A DNA stretch of 59,417 nt from Bacteroidales bacterium (GCA_029933225.1 JAOZOO010000004.1:6438-65854), one strand, 5' to 3'; numbered from the stretch's first letter, positions 28,001 through 35,496 are shown. Notes: generated from the sequence alone by a model not told the origin. Numbers and translations are program-made.

Positions 28001-30299
28001 AGGCCTGACCACGGAGCTGGTCGGTAACTTCGGCTACACCGGACAGTGGATCATCGGTATGACGTTTGACGAGGACGGCAACCTTTACGGTTACGACCTT
28101 GTAAGCGACAACATGTGGGCCATCGACAAAGAGACCGGAGCGGCCACGCTTTTGGGCAACATTGGTTTTGATGCCAACTTTGGCCAGGGTATGGCCTGGG
28201 ATCAGTTAAACGGTCAGGCCGTATTGTCCGCCTTCAACAGCGGCACGTTTGCCTGTGAATACCGTGTAGCCGATCTGACTACGGGTAACACGAGCTTTGT
28301 CTCGAACATCGGCAGTCCCGGCGCCACACAGTTTGGAACGATCGCTATCCCGGTCACGGGTGGTGGTGGCGGCGGCGGTGTAGTACCGGCAGGACTCACC
28401 TCGTTCAACATATACCGCAGCGGCACGCTTGTAGGCACCGCACCCTACACTGGCGAAGGCACCGAAGACTGGATATTCTTTGCCGACAACGGTGTCATGC
28501 CCGGCACGTATTATTACGGGGTCACCGCATTGTACGACCTGGCAGTTTATGGTTTCCCGGGCGAGACCGGCGAATCCTTACCCGACGGGCCTGACACGGT
28601 CACCGTAGTCTGGGGCTATGACTTACCGTTCATGGAGAGCTGGGATCAGGGGTCGTTTGATTACAACGACTGGACGACGACAGCTTCCAACTGGGTTATC
28701 AGCAGTCAGAACGGTAATCCGGAGCCATCGGCCCAGTACAACTGGGATCCCGATCCGGGTGCAGACTACGCCGTATCTCTGGTAAGTCCTCCGTTGAATG
28801 CGGACATGCTTACCGAAGGTGACATCTGGTTAGACTTCGAGTACTATCTTGAAGACCGCAACACCACCGGTGAAGAGAAGTTAGCTGTAGAGGTTTACAA
28901 CGGCCAGGACTGGACGCAGGTAGCCGAATACAGCAACACATCAGACTTTGACTGGACACCACAGCATCTGAAGATCACGCAATATGCGATGAGTCGTGTC
29001 TTCCAGGTACGTTTCACGGCCATGGGCATGAATGCCTTTGACATTGTACGCTGGAATGTTGACAACATCGAGGTTTACCGTACATGCGGCACTCCGGAAG
29101 ATCTGGAAGGCGAATATGTATGGAACGATCTGGACAACTTCGGAGCTGCATTGAACTGGGTAGCTCCCGAACTTCCCACCCCGCCTGAGGGCTGGATCGA
29201 GTGGGATGACGGCACGAACTTCAGCGGCATCGGTTTGACCGATGGCGGCACGTTCACCGTAGCAGCCCGCTGGGATGCAGGCGGCTTGCCCGACTTGCAG
29301 GGTACATCGATCACCAAGATCAAGTTCTTCCCGCAGGATGACGGCGCCGAGAGCTTCACGGTCAAGGTATGGAAAGGCGAGAATGCTTCCACATTGTTAG
29401 CTTCGCAGGAAGTTGCCAGTGTAGTGGTAGGCACCTGGAACGAGATCGTTCTGGATACGCCCGTACCTTATGATGACACGCAGGAGTTGTGGATCGGTTA
29501 CACGGTGAACAACCATACAGCCGGTACGTTCCCTGCCGGAACAGATGCAGGCCCTGCGATAGCCGGTTACGGTGACAAGATCACTTTGGACGGTGTTACG
29601 TGGGACAACTTGAGTGACTTCGGTCTGGATTACAACTGGAATCTGGCCGCCTATCTTGAAGTACCCGAGGGTATGAGTGCAGAGGTTACTCCGTTGGTTG
29701 ACAACACGGTTTACAACAAGAGCGTTTCGACGCCTGTCCGCGGAGCTGTTCACGAGAACGGCATCTCCAACGGCAACCAGGTTGACCGTGCCTTCACAGG
29801 CTTCAACATTTACAGGCAGGGACCCGGCGAGAGTGACTACACGTTGATCGACTTCGTAGCTTACGAAGAAGGGACGATGGATTACAGTTACTTCGACGAG
29901 GATCCTTATCCGGGTCAATATCCTTACACGGCCTGTTACCAGGTAACGTCCGTATGGGAGAGTGAGACGGATTACTGTGAGTCAGAACCTGCACCGGCCA
30001 AACTGATGCCCATTGAGGACTTTGTCTGTGTATTGATCACATCGATAGACGATCCTATGGCAGGAGAGGTTACGGCCTTGTATCCGAATCCTGCCCGTGA
30101 GTTGGTGAACATCACCTCGAGTCAGGCGATGACGCATCTGACGATCGTGAATTATGTAGGCCAGGTAGTCTATGATGCAGCGATCACGGATCAGACTACC
30201 CTGACGCTGAACACAGGCGCTTATGATGCCGGTGTTTACGTGGTACGCATCACGACCGACAACGGCGTAGTTACCAAACGGATGACCATCACCAAATAG
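22098..30299 (+). CDS. Giant multidomain T9SS-secreted surface protein
   Basis: 2733 residues. Signal peptide 1-22 (ends GIVAQ). In order: a PPC-like beta domain (about 60-200), a choice-of-anchor-J-like domain (about 202-380), a carboxypeptidase-regulatory-like domain (about 386-468), a propeller-like repeat region (about 574-773), FN3 (about 867-945), an anchor/Ig-like region, and a second regulatory-like domain (about 1054-1135). Four FN3-like domains then each appear split by a large insert (1137-1450, 1536-1785, 1788-2170, 2330-2635). The inserts include an anchor-J domain and a second propeller-like region (about 1887-2075). Another anchor-J domain lies near 2175-2325. The C-terminal type A sorting domain (about 2660-2733) starts LYPNPARELVNI and ends VVTKRMTITK. 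No enzyme motif was found. An adhesin or extracellular binding role is inferred. Strong promoter, own terminator and highly biased GC-rich codons suggest high expression. Confidence 0.9.
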   Translation: MKSFTKFFVLILAMLFTVGIVAQQQMSEQEYQVLQQKAQQELAAHGPTHDVPYAPNDVRATGDDCSDPIIITASPGMSAWSDMSQTTCGRVDDYDATCMGSYDGGEDIIYELDVTADMSLKFIFDPVETYSGIAVMDACGNAGSCLVLKTGSSTDVREFTYAFTAGTYYIQVDSWPSPDCIGFDLTIEEYFPPAPADPINTFPYMEDFSACDWPSTMKPFAGAEAHAVVRSDAGVEGCGALLDGNSYAGFYHEYGGNCDNAFNFNYPDHTAQIQMTVEPDGSTGLLWLDFDMQQFFSFADYYSWFRVTANGTALTEVNTGKTCFQSDDPYGSGWQHLEYALADYQNDPSFELYIEYVGKYYYLYYRGGDAVMIDNVHIWYKPVGNVEGTAYNGVMTDPVENVEIGFLGDNPPYAPIMTNASGYYRFNNVPTEPVDTYDMYGYKDMMNYVVQTITFITGSTITVDWNMAPPLMVVTPAVLEETMNPNEWRSVPITITNGPTGGPLHWTAEIVFGDPPPAPGNHVSVPPFEGSVPPALAAESNELAPQGYGVAGQNAQNDGSRGVMAFGYEAIANGTFNFDVDDLPGKTQVGGGSPGGDFIGGMAFNMEDENEVFASGFYQAKLYSIDRSTGTFTVIGDLGGGVYQASDMTVDPTDGTYYLSTTSDLYTVDVTTGAATKVGSFGVASNMMIGIACDGEGNLWGYTILNDMFYSIDKTTGAATPVGGIGFNASYAQSMFYDQQDDRVIMSAFNAGNFYAEIREVDVTTGGSTVLSSEYYVEMTGSAAPVSTAGGGWLDLSAYEGDVPSGESNFVNALFDATGTVAGQVWTADVIFTAQPSVSTATVDVSMIIAGEPLVPVDEFEAELANAVTGQVDMSWSFASEDITFQYFLVRRDGSPIANTQNMYYTDYLPTYGTYYYTVSAVYAEGESVPAGPVEVIWLIPELCWNPDPVYGEVWTGDQETFPLVLENCGEGQLAFEFTGFDDPDFSNGFVTAVEPYSGVIAEGESMTVNVTFDATGYGAGTYNVDLDLATNELPPDNERTIACQMVAYTPATLYGVVTDCDDDFPVNHVTVVATNTATSDVFTGETDAMGYYEFYVDEGTYDLQFIKLSYLSTDVAGIYAPAGTMTEVNACIVENPYPVNWVVADPNEADDACMITWSLPMGPYEIIYDDGTAENYFAWIQYGGAVAVKFTPAGYPASVVGGRLYVGDGSFPEGANFIGAPMAVGIMDDDGPSGMPGTIMDSAMVTVDQYGWVDFSLNGSTFNDGNFYIVMWQLTIPPFSPPVGVDEENPVVYRSYTKQAGGEWQTSAYNDFMIRATVFGPGDNVVAAMAEGPSVIPPKPTDGAHIAAKMPMALPGTIKGGAFMPVANQEADRDLEKYNVAFVDGFDPGAGETPQDGTLTIIKTTKNNYYNDATAWDAAPPGFYAYAVRAVYTSSKSIWAYSNVAAHLMDRMVTVNVSQCDNEEPSGVVVMLMGYDYPYQMLVQVTPASGTVVFDSVIMGMYDLSASKIGYQAWEDPNFLVNGDKIVDIVLQENAYPARNLYVDPLSSVATWDEPLYLQVPMEGFESEPFPPAGWTSLTSGIGWERVEDGSSSFWTVPTPPEEAGDWYIVANDDQVSWNNGCCDYMITPECDLREATDYVLHFLSYYDGAYGQKAYVEYSTDAGATWEVLIELSPAFSWEEYNYDLSDMSGENGLSSVWFAFHADDNGGWASGWAVDNIQVGDGPVDIDGYYVYLDDGFVAQTDADTRTYTYGDLQYGTTYTAAVAALYGCNVSEKIYYTFTSGYLYPPRNLYDEYLYGTNEVPLFWNPPMTGDGVPMAGASDGNYAKGIYEASFGAAPINGVAVAEGEEPNQEFLNGYRAPDVYGVSNDIPAYAWFDAENTGVVNQITSWPGGGAFANAAEMMHGNPDFMYEIDNAGTVRKLDIPNASVETLGSISVQPLAMALDYTTGVYYVNDQSENLYTVDPEGLTTELVGNFGYTGQWIIGMTFDEDGNLYGYDLVSDNMWAIDKETGAATLLGNIGFDANFGQGMAWDQLNGQAVLSAFNSGTFACEYRVADLTTGNTSFVSNIGSPGATQFGTIAIPVTGGGGGGGVVPAGLTSFNIYRSGTLVGTAPYTGEGTEDWIFFADNGVMPGTYYYGVTALYDLAVYGFPGETGESLPDGPDTVTVVWGYDLPFMESWDQGSFDYNDWTTTASNWVISSQNGNPEPSAQYNWDPDPGADYAVSLVSPPLNADMLTEGDIWLDFEYYLEDRNTTGEEKLAVEVYNGQDWTQVAEYSNTSDFDWTPQHLKITQYAMSRVFQVRFTAMGMNAFDIVRWNVDNIEVYRTCGTPEDLEGEYVWNDLDNFGAALNWVAPELPTPPEGWIEWDDGTNFSGIGLTDGGTFTVAARWDAGGLPDLQGTSITKIKFFPQDDGAESFTVKVWKGENASTLLASQEVASVVVGTWNEIVLDTPVPYDDTQELWIGYTVNNHTAGTFPAGTDAGPAIAGYGDKITLDGVTWDNLSDFGLDYNWNLAAYLEVPEGMSAEVTPLVDNTVYNKSVSTPVRGAVHENGISNGNQVDRAFTGFNIYRQGPGESDYTLIDFVAYEEGTMDYSYFDEDPYPGQYPYTACYQVTSVWESETDYCESEPAPAKLMPIEDFVCVLITSIDDPMAGEVTALYPNPARELVNITSSQAMTHLTIVNYVGQVVYDAAITDQTTLTLNTGAYDAGVYVVRITTDNGVVTKRMTITK

Positions 30300-30340
30300 T
30301 GAGAAGTCAGACGCGGTAATTACTTACCGGTAAAAAAAGA

Positions 30341-30369
30341 AAGGGCAGCCCGAAAGGCTGCCCTTTTTT
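30341..30369 (+). terminator. Rho-independent terminator of the giant gene
   Basis: Stem AAGGGCAGCC (30341-30350), loop CGAA, GGCTGCCCTT, then a T run to 30369. A perfect ten-base stem 41 nt after the stop codon. The A run upstream means it could also work on the other strand. Confidence 0.92.
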
Positions 30370-30384
30370 AATTCTCCTGATTTT

Positions 30385-30392
30385 TACCTTTG
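30385..30392 (+). promoter_or_regulatory. -7 promoter element (TACCTTTG) of the ABC-F gene
   Basis: TACCTTTG fits TAnnTTTG. The TTG at 30390 that opens the longest frame is part of this box, so translation must start further downstream (TTG at 30411). Confidence 0.6.
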
Positions 30393-30410
30393 CAAAAAAT
30401 TACGATTCCA

Positions 30411-32354
30411 TTGATCTCGGTAAGTAACATAACCAAAGAATTCCAGGGAGAACCGATCTTTTCCAATATTTCTTTTAACATCAATCCGAAAGAACGCATT
30501 GGCCTTGCCGGTAACAACGGTGCAGGCAAAACCACGTTGCTCCGCATAATCAATGGAGAGGTGGAACCTGAAGAGGGAGAAGTAGTGATTCCACGTGATG
30601 TTTCGGTGGGTTATCTTCCGCAGGAGAAAAGGATTGATCTGGCCGGGACTATTCTTGAAGAGACATTAAAGGTTTTTGATTTTATCGGGGATTTAAAGGA
30701 CAGGCTTGAAGAGATTCATAAGCAGATCGAATCAAGGGATGATTACAATTCAAGGGGTTATCACCGGCTTCTCGAGGAACAATCCGCCATTATGGAACAG
30801 TTGAGGCTGGCCGAACCTGAGAAACTGAGGGGAAAAGCCGAAAAAATTCTGGCCGGCCTGGGATTTGAGCCCGAAGCTTTTTCTCAACCGGTCAGCAATT
30901 TAAGTATTGGCTGGCAGATGCGCGTTGAACTGGCAAAGTTGCTTCTGCTCAACCCTGACCTGCTCATGTTGGATGAGCCCACAAATCACCTTGATATTGA
31001 ATCCATTCAGTGGCTTGAAGATTTCCTGTCAAATTATCCCGGAACCGTTTTAATGGTGTCTCACGACCGCACCCTGCTCGATCATTTAACCACGCGGACT
31101 ATCGAGATCAGCAATGGTAAACTGTATGATTACAAAGTTCCTTATTCACGTTATATTCATCTCCGGGAGGAACGCTTTGAACAGCAGGCGGCGGCATTTA
31201 ATAACCAGCAAAGGCAAATCAGGCAGATAGAGCGGTTTATCGAAAGGTTCAGATATAAAAACACCAAAGCCCGGCAGGTACAGTCAAGGATAAAGCATCT
31301 GGAGAAGTTAGAAAAAATAGAGATTGACGAGCGTGATCAGGATGTGATTCATTTTACTTTTCCCCCTGCTCCTCACAGCGGAAAGGTGACTGTCCTTGGA
31401 AAATCGGTTGGTAAACATTACGGTTACAAGAAAGTCCTCGATAATATTGACCTCGAAATCCTGAAAGGGGAGAAGATCGCTTTTGTGGGCAGGAACGGGG
31501 AAGGAAAAACCACGCTTGCCCGCATCATTGCCCGGCAGCTTTCACATGAAGGAAAGATCACACTGGGTCACAATGTGATTACCGGATATTATTCACAGGA
31601 TCAGTGGGAAATGCTTGATCCGGACAAAACGGTTTTTGAAACCCTTGATGATGTGGCTGTTGGTGACATCCGGAAAAACCTGCGTACCATTCTCGGGGCT
31701 TTTCTCTTCCAGGGAGATGATATTGACAAAAAAGTGAAAATCCTTTCGGGTGGCGAAAAATCAAGACTGGCACTGGCAAAATTACTGCTTACCCCAAGCA
31801 ATCTGCTGATCCTTGACGAACCGACAAACCACCTTGATATTCTCTCGAAGGATGTGCTGAAAAATGCTTTGCTCCAATACAACGGAACGCTGATCATTGT
31901 TTCACACGACCGGGATTTCCTGCAGGGACTGACGACACGCTTGTATGAATTCAGGAATAAAAAGATTAAGGAATTCAGGGGGGATATATTTGATTTTCTG
32001 GAAAAAAGAAAATTAGAGAACCTGAAAGAGCTTGAATACCAGAACAAAAAGCAATCCGGAACAAAAGAAAGCAGTGACAATAAATTGAAGTGGATACAAA
32101 AAAAGGAAAAGGAAAAAAAGATCAGGAAAACGGAAACGGCTATTTCAAAACTTGAAGATGCCATCGCCCTGCTTGAAGATCAGTTAAAAGAGATCAACGA
32201 AAAGCTCTCCAAACCGGATGAATATACCAGCGAGATCAAGTCCGGAGAGCTTTATGTTGAGCATGATCTTATTTCAAAAAAGCTGGAAGACCATTTCATG
32301 GAATGGGAAAAACTGCATGAACAACTGGAAAATCTTCGTCATGAATCATACTAA
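30411..32354 (+). CDS. ABC-F family ATPase
   Basis: Soluble tandem ABC protein of about 647 residues, a ribosome-associated translation factor class (EttA/Uup/YheS relatives). The first domain has GNNGAGKTT and LMLDEPTNHLD. The second has GRNGEGKTT, LSGGEKSRLALAK and LILDEPTNHLD. The inter-domain arm (about residues 235-310) is a charged helical linker (RQIRQIERFIERFRYKNTKARQ), and the C-terminus is a coiled coil of about 100 residues. The first signature reads LSIGWQMR, where LSGGW or FSGGW is usual. Start: TTG 30411, giving MISVSNITKEFQGEPIF, the usual ABC-F N-terminus. Whether it gives antibiotic resistance cannot be inferred. Confidence 0.92.
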   Translation: MISVSNITKEFQGEPIFSNISFNINPKERIGLAGNNGAGKTTLLRIINGEVEPEEGEVVIPRDVSVGYLPQEKRIDLAGTILEETLKVFDFIGDLKDRLEEIHKQIESRDDYNSRGYHRLLEEQSAIMEQLRLAEPEKLRGKAEKILAGLGFEPEAFSQPVSNLSIGWQMRVELAKLLLLNPDLLMLDEPTNHLDIESIQWLEDFLSNYPGTVLMVSHDRTLLDHLTTRTIEISNGKLYDYKVPYSRYIHLREERFEQQAAAFNNQQRQIRQIERFIERFRYKNTKARQVQSRIKHLEKLEKIEIDERDQDVIHFTFPPAPHSGKVTVLGKSVGKHYGYKKVLDNIDLEILKGEKIAFVGRNGEGKTTLARIIARQLSHEGKITLGHNVITGYYSQDQWEMLDPDKTVFETLDDVAVGDIRKNLRTILGAFLFQGDDIDKKVKILSGGEKSRLALAKLLLTPSNLLILDEPTNHLDILSKDVLKNALLQYNGTLIIVSHDRDFLQGLTTRLYEFRNKKIKEFRGDIFDFLEKRKLENLKELEYQNKKQSGTKESSDNKLKWIQKKEKEKKIRKTETAISKLEDAIALLEDQLKEINEKLSKPDEYTSEIKSGELYVEHDLISKKLEDHFMEWEKLHEQLENLRHESY

Positions 32355-32402
32355 TTTTTCTTCTCATCAGAAACAGATCAGTTTCCGTTCGATATTATTC
32401 CT

Positions 32403-32410
32403 TATTTTTG
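32403..32410 (+). promoter_or_regulatory. -7 promoter element (TATTTTTG) of the yifB-like gene
   Basis: TATTTTTG fits TAnnTTTG and leaves a leader of about 12-15 nt before the ATG at 32430. Confidence 0.5.
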
Positions 32411-32429
32411 TTTAAAACCAAAACAAAGC

Positions 32430-33968
32430 ATGCTTGTAAAAACGTTCGGCGGTGCCATTCAGGGTGTTGATGCCATTTTGATCACTATAGAGGTCAATGT
32501 GAGCAAAGGAAAGAAATTTCACCTGACAGGATTACCCGACAATGCGATCAAAGAGAGCCAGCACCGGTTGGTTGCTGTCTTGAACAATACGGGACATCGC
32601 TGGCCCGGCAAGCGAGTGGTGGTAAATATGGCTCCGGCGGATATAAAAAAAGAGGGATCGGCTTATGATTTGCCCATCGCCATTGCTTTGCTGGCAGCTT
32701 CCGAACAGATGAAAGAAGGGGATATTCACGATTATTTGATGATGGGAGAACTCTCACTCGACGGGAGTTTAAATCCCATCAAAGGGGCGTTGCCTGTGGC
32801 GCTAAGGGCAAGAGAGGAAGGTTTTAAGGGTTTGATACTACCGAGGCAGAACGCCGCCGAAGCAGCCATTGTTGAAGGTCTTGATGTGTTTGGTTTTCAT
32901 CATATCAACGAGGTTATTGATATGCTGGAAGGAAGAAGTGATGCTGAAAAAACCTTCGTGGACAGGGTTGAGATATTTTCCCGGAGTATGGAAGAATATC
33001 CTTTCGATTTTTCAGATGTCAAAGGGCAGGAAAACATCAAACGGGCACTGGAAATTGCGGCTGCGGGCGGACACAATGTGATCATGATCGGGCCTCCCGG
33101 TTCCGGAAAAACCATGCTTGCCAAGCGGCTGCCTTCCATCCTGCCGCCCATGACACTTGATGAAGCCCTGGAAACCACCAAGATACATTCTGTTGCCGGA
33201 TTGATGGGCGAAGACACGGCGCTGATCACCGCGCGCCCTTTCCGTTCGCCGCATCACACCATCAGCGATGCCGGGCTGGTGGGGGGAGGTACTTATCCGC
33301 AACCGGGAGAAATATCACTGGCACAGAACGGTGTTTTGTTCCTCGACGAATTGCCTGAGTTTAAACGCTCTGTGCTGGAAGTAATGCGCCAGCCCATGGA
33401 AGACAGGGTAGTTACGATTTCAAGGGCAAGGGTGACGGTTGAGTATCCTGCCAGCTTCATGTTAGTAGCCGCTATGAACCCTTGTCCCTGCGGGTATTAC
33501 AACCATCCGGATAAACCGTGTGTCTGTTCGCCCGGCGCAGTAAAAAATTACCTGAACCGGATATCTGGCCCGTTGATGGACCGCATTGACCTGCACGTGG
33601 AAGTAACGCCCGTACCTTTTACCGACCTCTCGGAAGCGCCTCCCGGAGAGAAAAGCAGAAACGTGAGAGAACGGGTGATCAAAGCCCGGAAAATCCAGGA
33701 AGAACGATTTAAAAATCACGATAAAATATTTGCCAATGCACAGATGACCAGCAGAGATCTGGATACTTATTGCCGGTTAGATGCACAGGGGAGTATTTTA
33801 CTGAAAAATGCCATGGAGAAGTTGAGCCTTTCGGCCCGGGCTTACGACCGGATCATCAAAGTAGCAAGGACGATTGCCGACCTCGACGGTACGGAAAGCA
33901 TTCAGCCCGAACATCTTGCCGAAGCTATTCAATACCGCAGCCTTGACAGGGAAAGTTGGGGGTCATGA
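32430..33968 (+). CDS. YifB/ComM-family Mg-chelatase-like AAA+ ATPase
   Basis: 512 residues. An N-terminal Lon-protease-like fold (VKTFGGAIQGVDAILITIEV ... LTGLPDNAIKES) is followed by a Mg-chelatase AAA+ module. Walker A is GPPGSGKT (about residues 218-225), Walker B is VLFLDELPEF (about 303-312). Cysteine pairs in CPCGYYNHPDKPCVC (about 353-367) are family features. A C-terminal lid helix bundle ends the protein (LSARAYDRIIKVARTIADL). In naturally transformable bacteria the ComM homologue is a branch-migration helicase aiding integration of incoming DNA. The role in Bacteroidota is inferred from family only. Confidence 0.94.
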   Translation: MLVKTFGGAIQGVDAILITIEVNVSKGKKFHLTGLPDNAIKESQHRLVAVLNNTGHRWPGKRVVVNMAPADIKKEGSAYDLPIAIALLAASEQMKEGDIHDYLMMGELSLDGSLNPIKGALPVALRAREEGFKGLILPRQNAAEAAIVEGLDVFGFHHINEVIDMLEGRSDAEKTFVDRVEIFSRSMEEYPFDFSDVKGQENIKRALEIAAAGGHNVIMIGPPGSGKTMLAKRLPSILPPMTLDEALETTKIHSVAGLMGEDTALITARPFRSPHHTISDAGLVGGGTYPQPGEISLAQNGVLFLDELPEFKRSVLEVMRQPMEDRVVTISRARVTVEYPASFMLVAAMNPCPCGYYNHPDKPCVCSPGAVKNYLNRISGPLMDRIDLHVEVTPVPFTDLSEAPPGEKSRNVRERVIKARKIQEERFKNHDKIFANAQMTSRDLDTYCRLDAQGSILLKNAMEKLSLSARAYDRIIKVARTIADLDGTESIQPEHLAEAIQYRSLDRESWGS

Positions 33969-33997
33969 GGAACAACTTGTAGAAAAACAAAGTCGAA

Positions 33998-34417
33998 ATG
34001 AGAAAAATAAAAGCGACCATCGAAGAACTGAACAAACTGAACAAAGGAACACTGATGGAACAACTTCACATTGAGTATGTGGAAGTCGGGGACGGTTATA
34101 TTAAGGCAAAGATGCCCGTCAGTGAAAGAACCAAACAACCGGCAGGCATATTACATGGGGGAGCTACCCTGGCGCTGGCCGAAACGGTGGCCGGCCTCGG
34201 TTCCGCTGTTATTGTGGATTTGAATGAATACGAGGTACGCGGCTCACAGATCAGTGCGAATCATGTGGGAACGGCGCATACAGGCTGGGTTTTTGCCGAA
34301 GCCAGCCTGATCCACCGCGGTAAAAATACCCACGTGTGGAACATCGACATCAAAGATGAAAACAACAGGATGCTCTCCACAGCCCGCCTGACAAACTTCT
34401 TAATCAGAAAGAAATAA
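33998..34417 (+). CDS. Hotdog-fold thioesterase (PaaI/MenI-like)
   Basis: 139 residues. The hotdog signature is GILHGGATLALAETVAGLGS (about residues 48-67), with the catalytic Glu following HGG. The C-terminal strand block NIDIKDENNRMLSTARLTNF completes the fold. This length and motif match PaaI and the DHNA-CoA thioesterase group (YdiI/MenI). Because the window contains menB and menA but no thioesterase beside them, this gene is a reasonable candidate for hydrolysing 1,4-dihydroxy-2-naphthoyl-CoA, though it is about 16 kb from menF. It follows yifB by 29 bp with no obvious promoter, so it may be cotranscribed. Confidence 0.85.
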   Translation: MRKIKATIEELNKLNKGTLMEQLHIEYVEVGDGYIKAKMPVSERTKQPAGILHGGATLALAETVAGLGSAVIVDLNEYEVRGSQISANHVGTAHTGWVFAEASLIHRGKNTHVWNIDIKDENNRMLSTARLTNFLIRKK

Positions 34418-34526
34418 ATTCACGGATTAGGTTTGTATTTTATTGTCCGGACTGCACTATTTCCGGCCAAACCGGAACGGGTTGAAAATCGGAAATTCTG
34501 CTTAGCTAATGAATTGGGAAACATTT

Positions 34527-35023
34527 CGTTCCGCTGGAACTTTTTTCCCTTTTTATTTTTATTCCAGGGACTTACGTCGCCTGGCAATAAGATGTCCTGC
34601 CTACGGCAGTCCTTAAATCTGCATGTCTGAAAAATAAAAAGCTGCGAACCTGCCCGCCTCCGTCGGCTGACGGATATGGCAGGCGGGTGCACGAATATTT
34701 AAGATTTGAGCGAATGAAACGCTTCACCCGAACGGGTGAAGCAAAATTCGCGTAAATCCGTATCATCCGCGGCAAATAAAAAACACTTGTGGATTTTAGG
34801 TTAGTATAAACACCGGTACATTTACAACGCTTATCATACAAGCGATTTTAATGCCTTCAAGACAATTATTTCTTGTTTATTGAGCGGCGACTAAAGTCGC
34901 CGGTACGGTTATACGCAACATTAATTTTAAACGTTAAACACATCCCATCGGGATGGAATGTTATAGCCGGGGACGTAAGTCCCTGGGTTGATGTCAATGA
35001 GCAATCAAGTTCCAGCGGAACGA
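34527..35023. repeat. Inverted pair of MITE-like units
   Basis: The left unit starts CGTTCCGCTGGAAC at about 34529 and continues with CCAGGGACTTACGTCGCC near 34564. The right unit, read on the minus strand from about 35023, is CGTTCCGCTGGAAC and then CCCAGGGACTTACGTCCCC. The two copies face each other with about 300 bp between. The right unit includes the small hairpin CATCCCATCGGGATG (near 34944). This sequence style is a known class of dispersed palindromic repeat in Bacteroidota. Confidence 0.65.
34721..34742. repeat. Perfect 22-nt hairpin
   Basis: GCTTCACCCG followed by AA and CGGGTGAAGC: ten-base arms with a two-base centre. There is no U run, so it is not an obvious terminator. It may be part of the surrounding repeat cluster. 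Confidence 0.7.
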
Positions 35024-35139
35024 CATATCAGTTTGACGGGGAATAGTTCACCAAAAAGATGGAGTGAATAAGCGCAGCACTACAAATCATTCAGTCAGGG
35101 TTTAATATTCGTTTTCCTCAAATTACTGCCTTTAATGAA

Positions 35140-35496
35140 TCAAAGGGGCTTGTCCTCGTCTTCTTCTGCTCTTTTCAGCAAGTCGGCGTCATCAAGCAAA
35201 TCCAGGTCGGCATATTTATCTTCGTAGCCGGCTTTGATCTCGTCCCGCAGAAAACCGGCATCGTTATAGTCATCATCCTGATCGATGATGTCATAAGCTT
35301 CCTGTACCGTCATCCTGACGAGGTAATATTTATCTTCGGTTTCAAAAGGGAGCGCACTCACTTTCAAGCCGTCTTTGTTGGTAAATGTGATCAAATACTC
35401 GCTGAATCCCGAAGGATACGCCAGTTTGATCTGTTCCTGGATTTTTTCGTCGAGTTTTTCAAAATCCTTGATAACACGTGGTTTGCTGTCACTCAT
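35140..35496 (-). CDS. Conserved small acidic Bacteroidota protein
   Basis: 118 residues from ATG 35496 (a frame seven codons longer exists). The first half is an ordered segment, 'IKDFEKLDEKIQEQIKLAYP' and 'ITFTNKDGLKVSALPFETEDKYYLVRM'. The second half is Asp/Glu-rich (DQDDDYND, YADLDLLDDADLLKR). It is recognisable as a short protein conserved in the phylum, with no experimentally supported function that I know of. Some database entries call it 'DNA primase', which nothing in the sequence supports. The acidic tail could mediate contact with a basic partner. Confidence 0.7.
   Translation of the reverse strand: MSDSKPRVIKDFEKLDEKIQEQIKLAYPSGFSEYLITFTNKDGLKVSALPFETEDKYYLVRMTVQEAYDIIDQDDDYNDAGFLRDEIKAGYEDKYADLDLLDDADLLKRAEEDEDKPL

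Larger units (their letters stand above)
34418..35139. other. Repeat-rich non-coding gap
   Basis: No gene seen in about 720 bp. It holds two inverted copies of a MITE-like unit, a perfect 22-nt hairpin (34721-34742), an inverted pair CCCGCCT...AGGCGGG around 34652-34687, and 'cggcgactaaagtcgccgg' near 34882. All are described as separate entries or findings. Confidence 0.7.

Noticed and set aside
22098-30299. Protease or gingipain identity of the giant protein
   Set aside because: It shares adhesin-type (anchor-J) and sorting domains with gingipains, but no catalytic Cys/His domain is visible.
34418-35139. Possible CRISPR-like arrangement of short repeats
   Set aside because: The repeats differ in sequence, are palindromic, face each other and have no regular spacers or cas genes.
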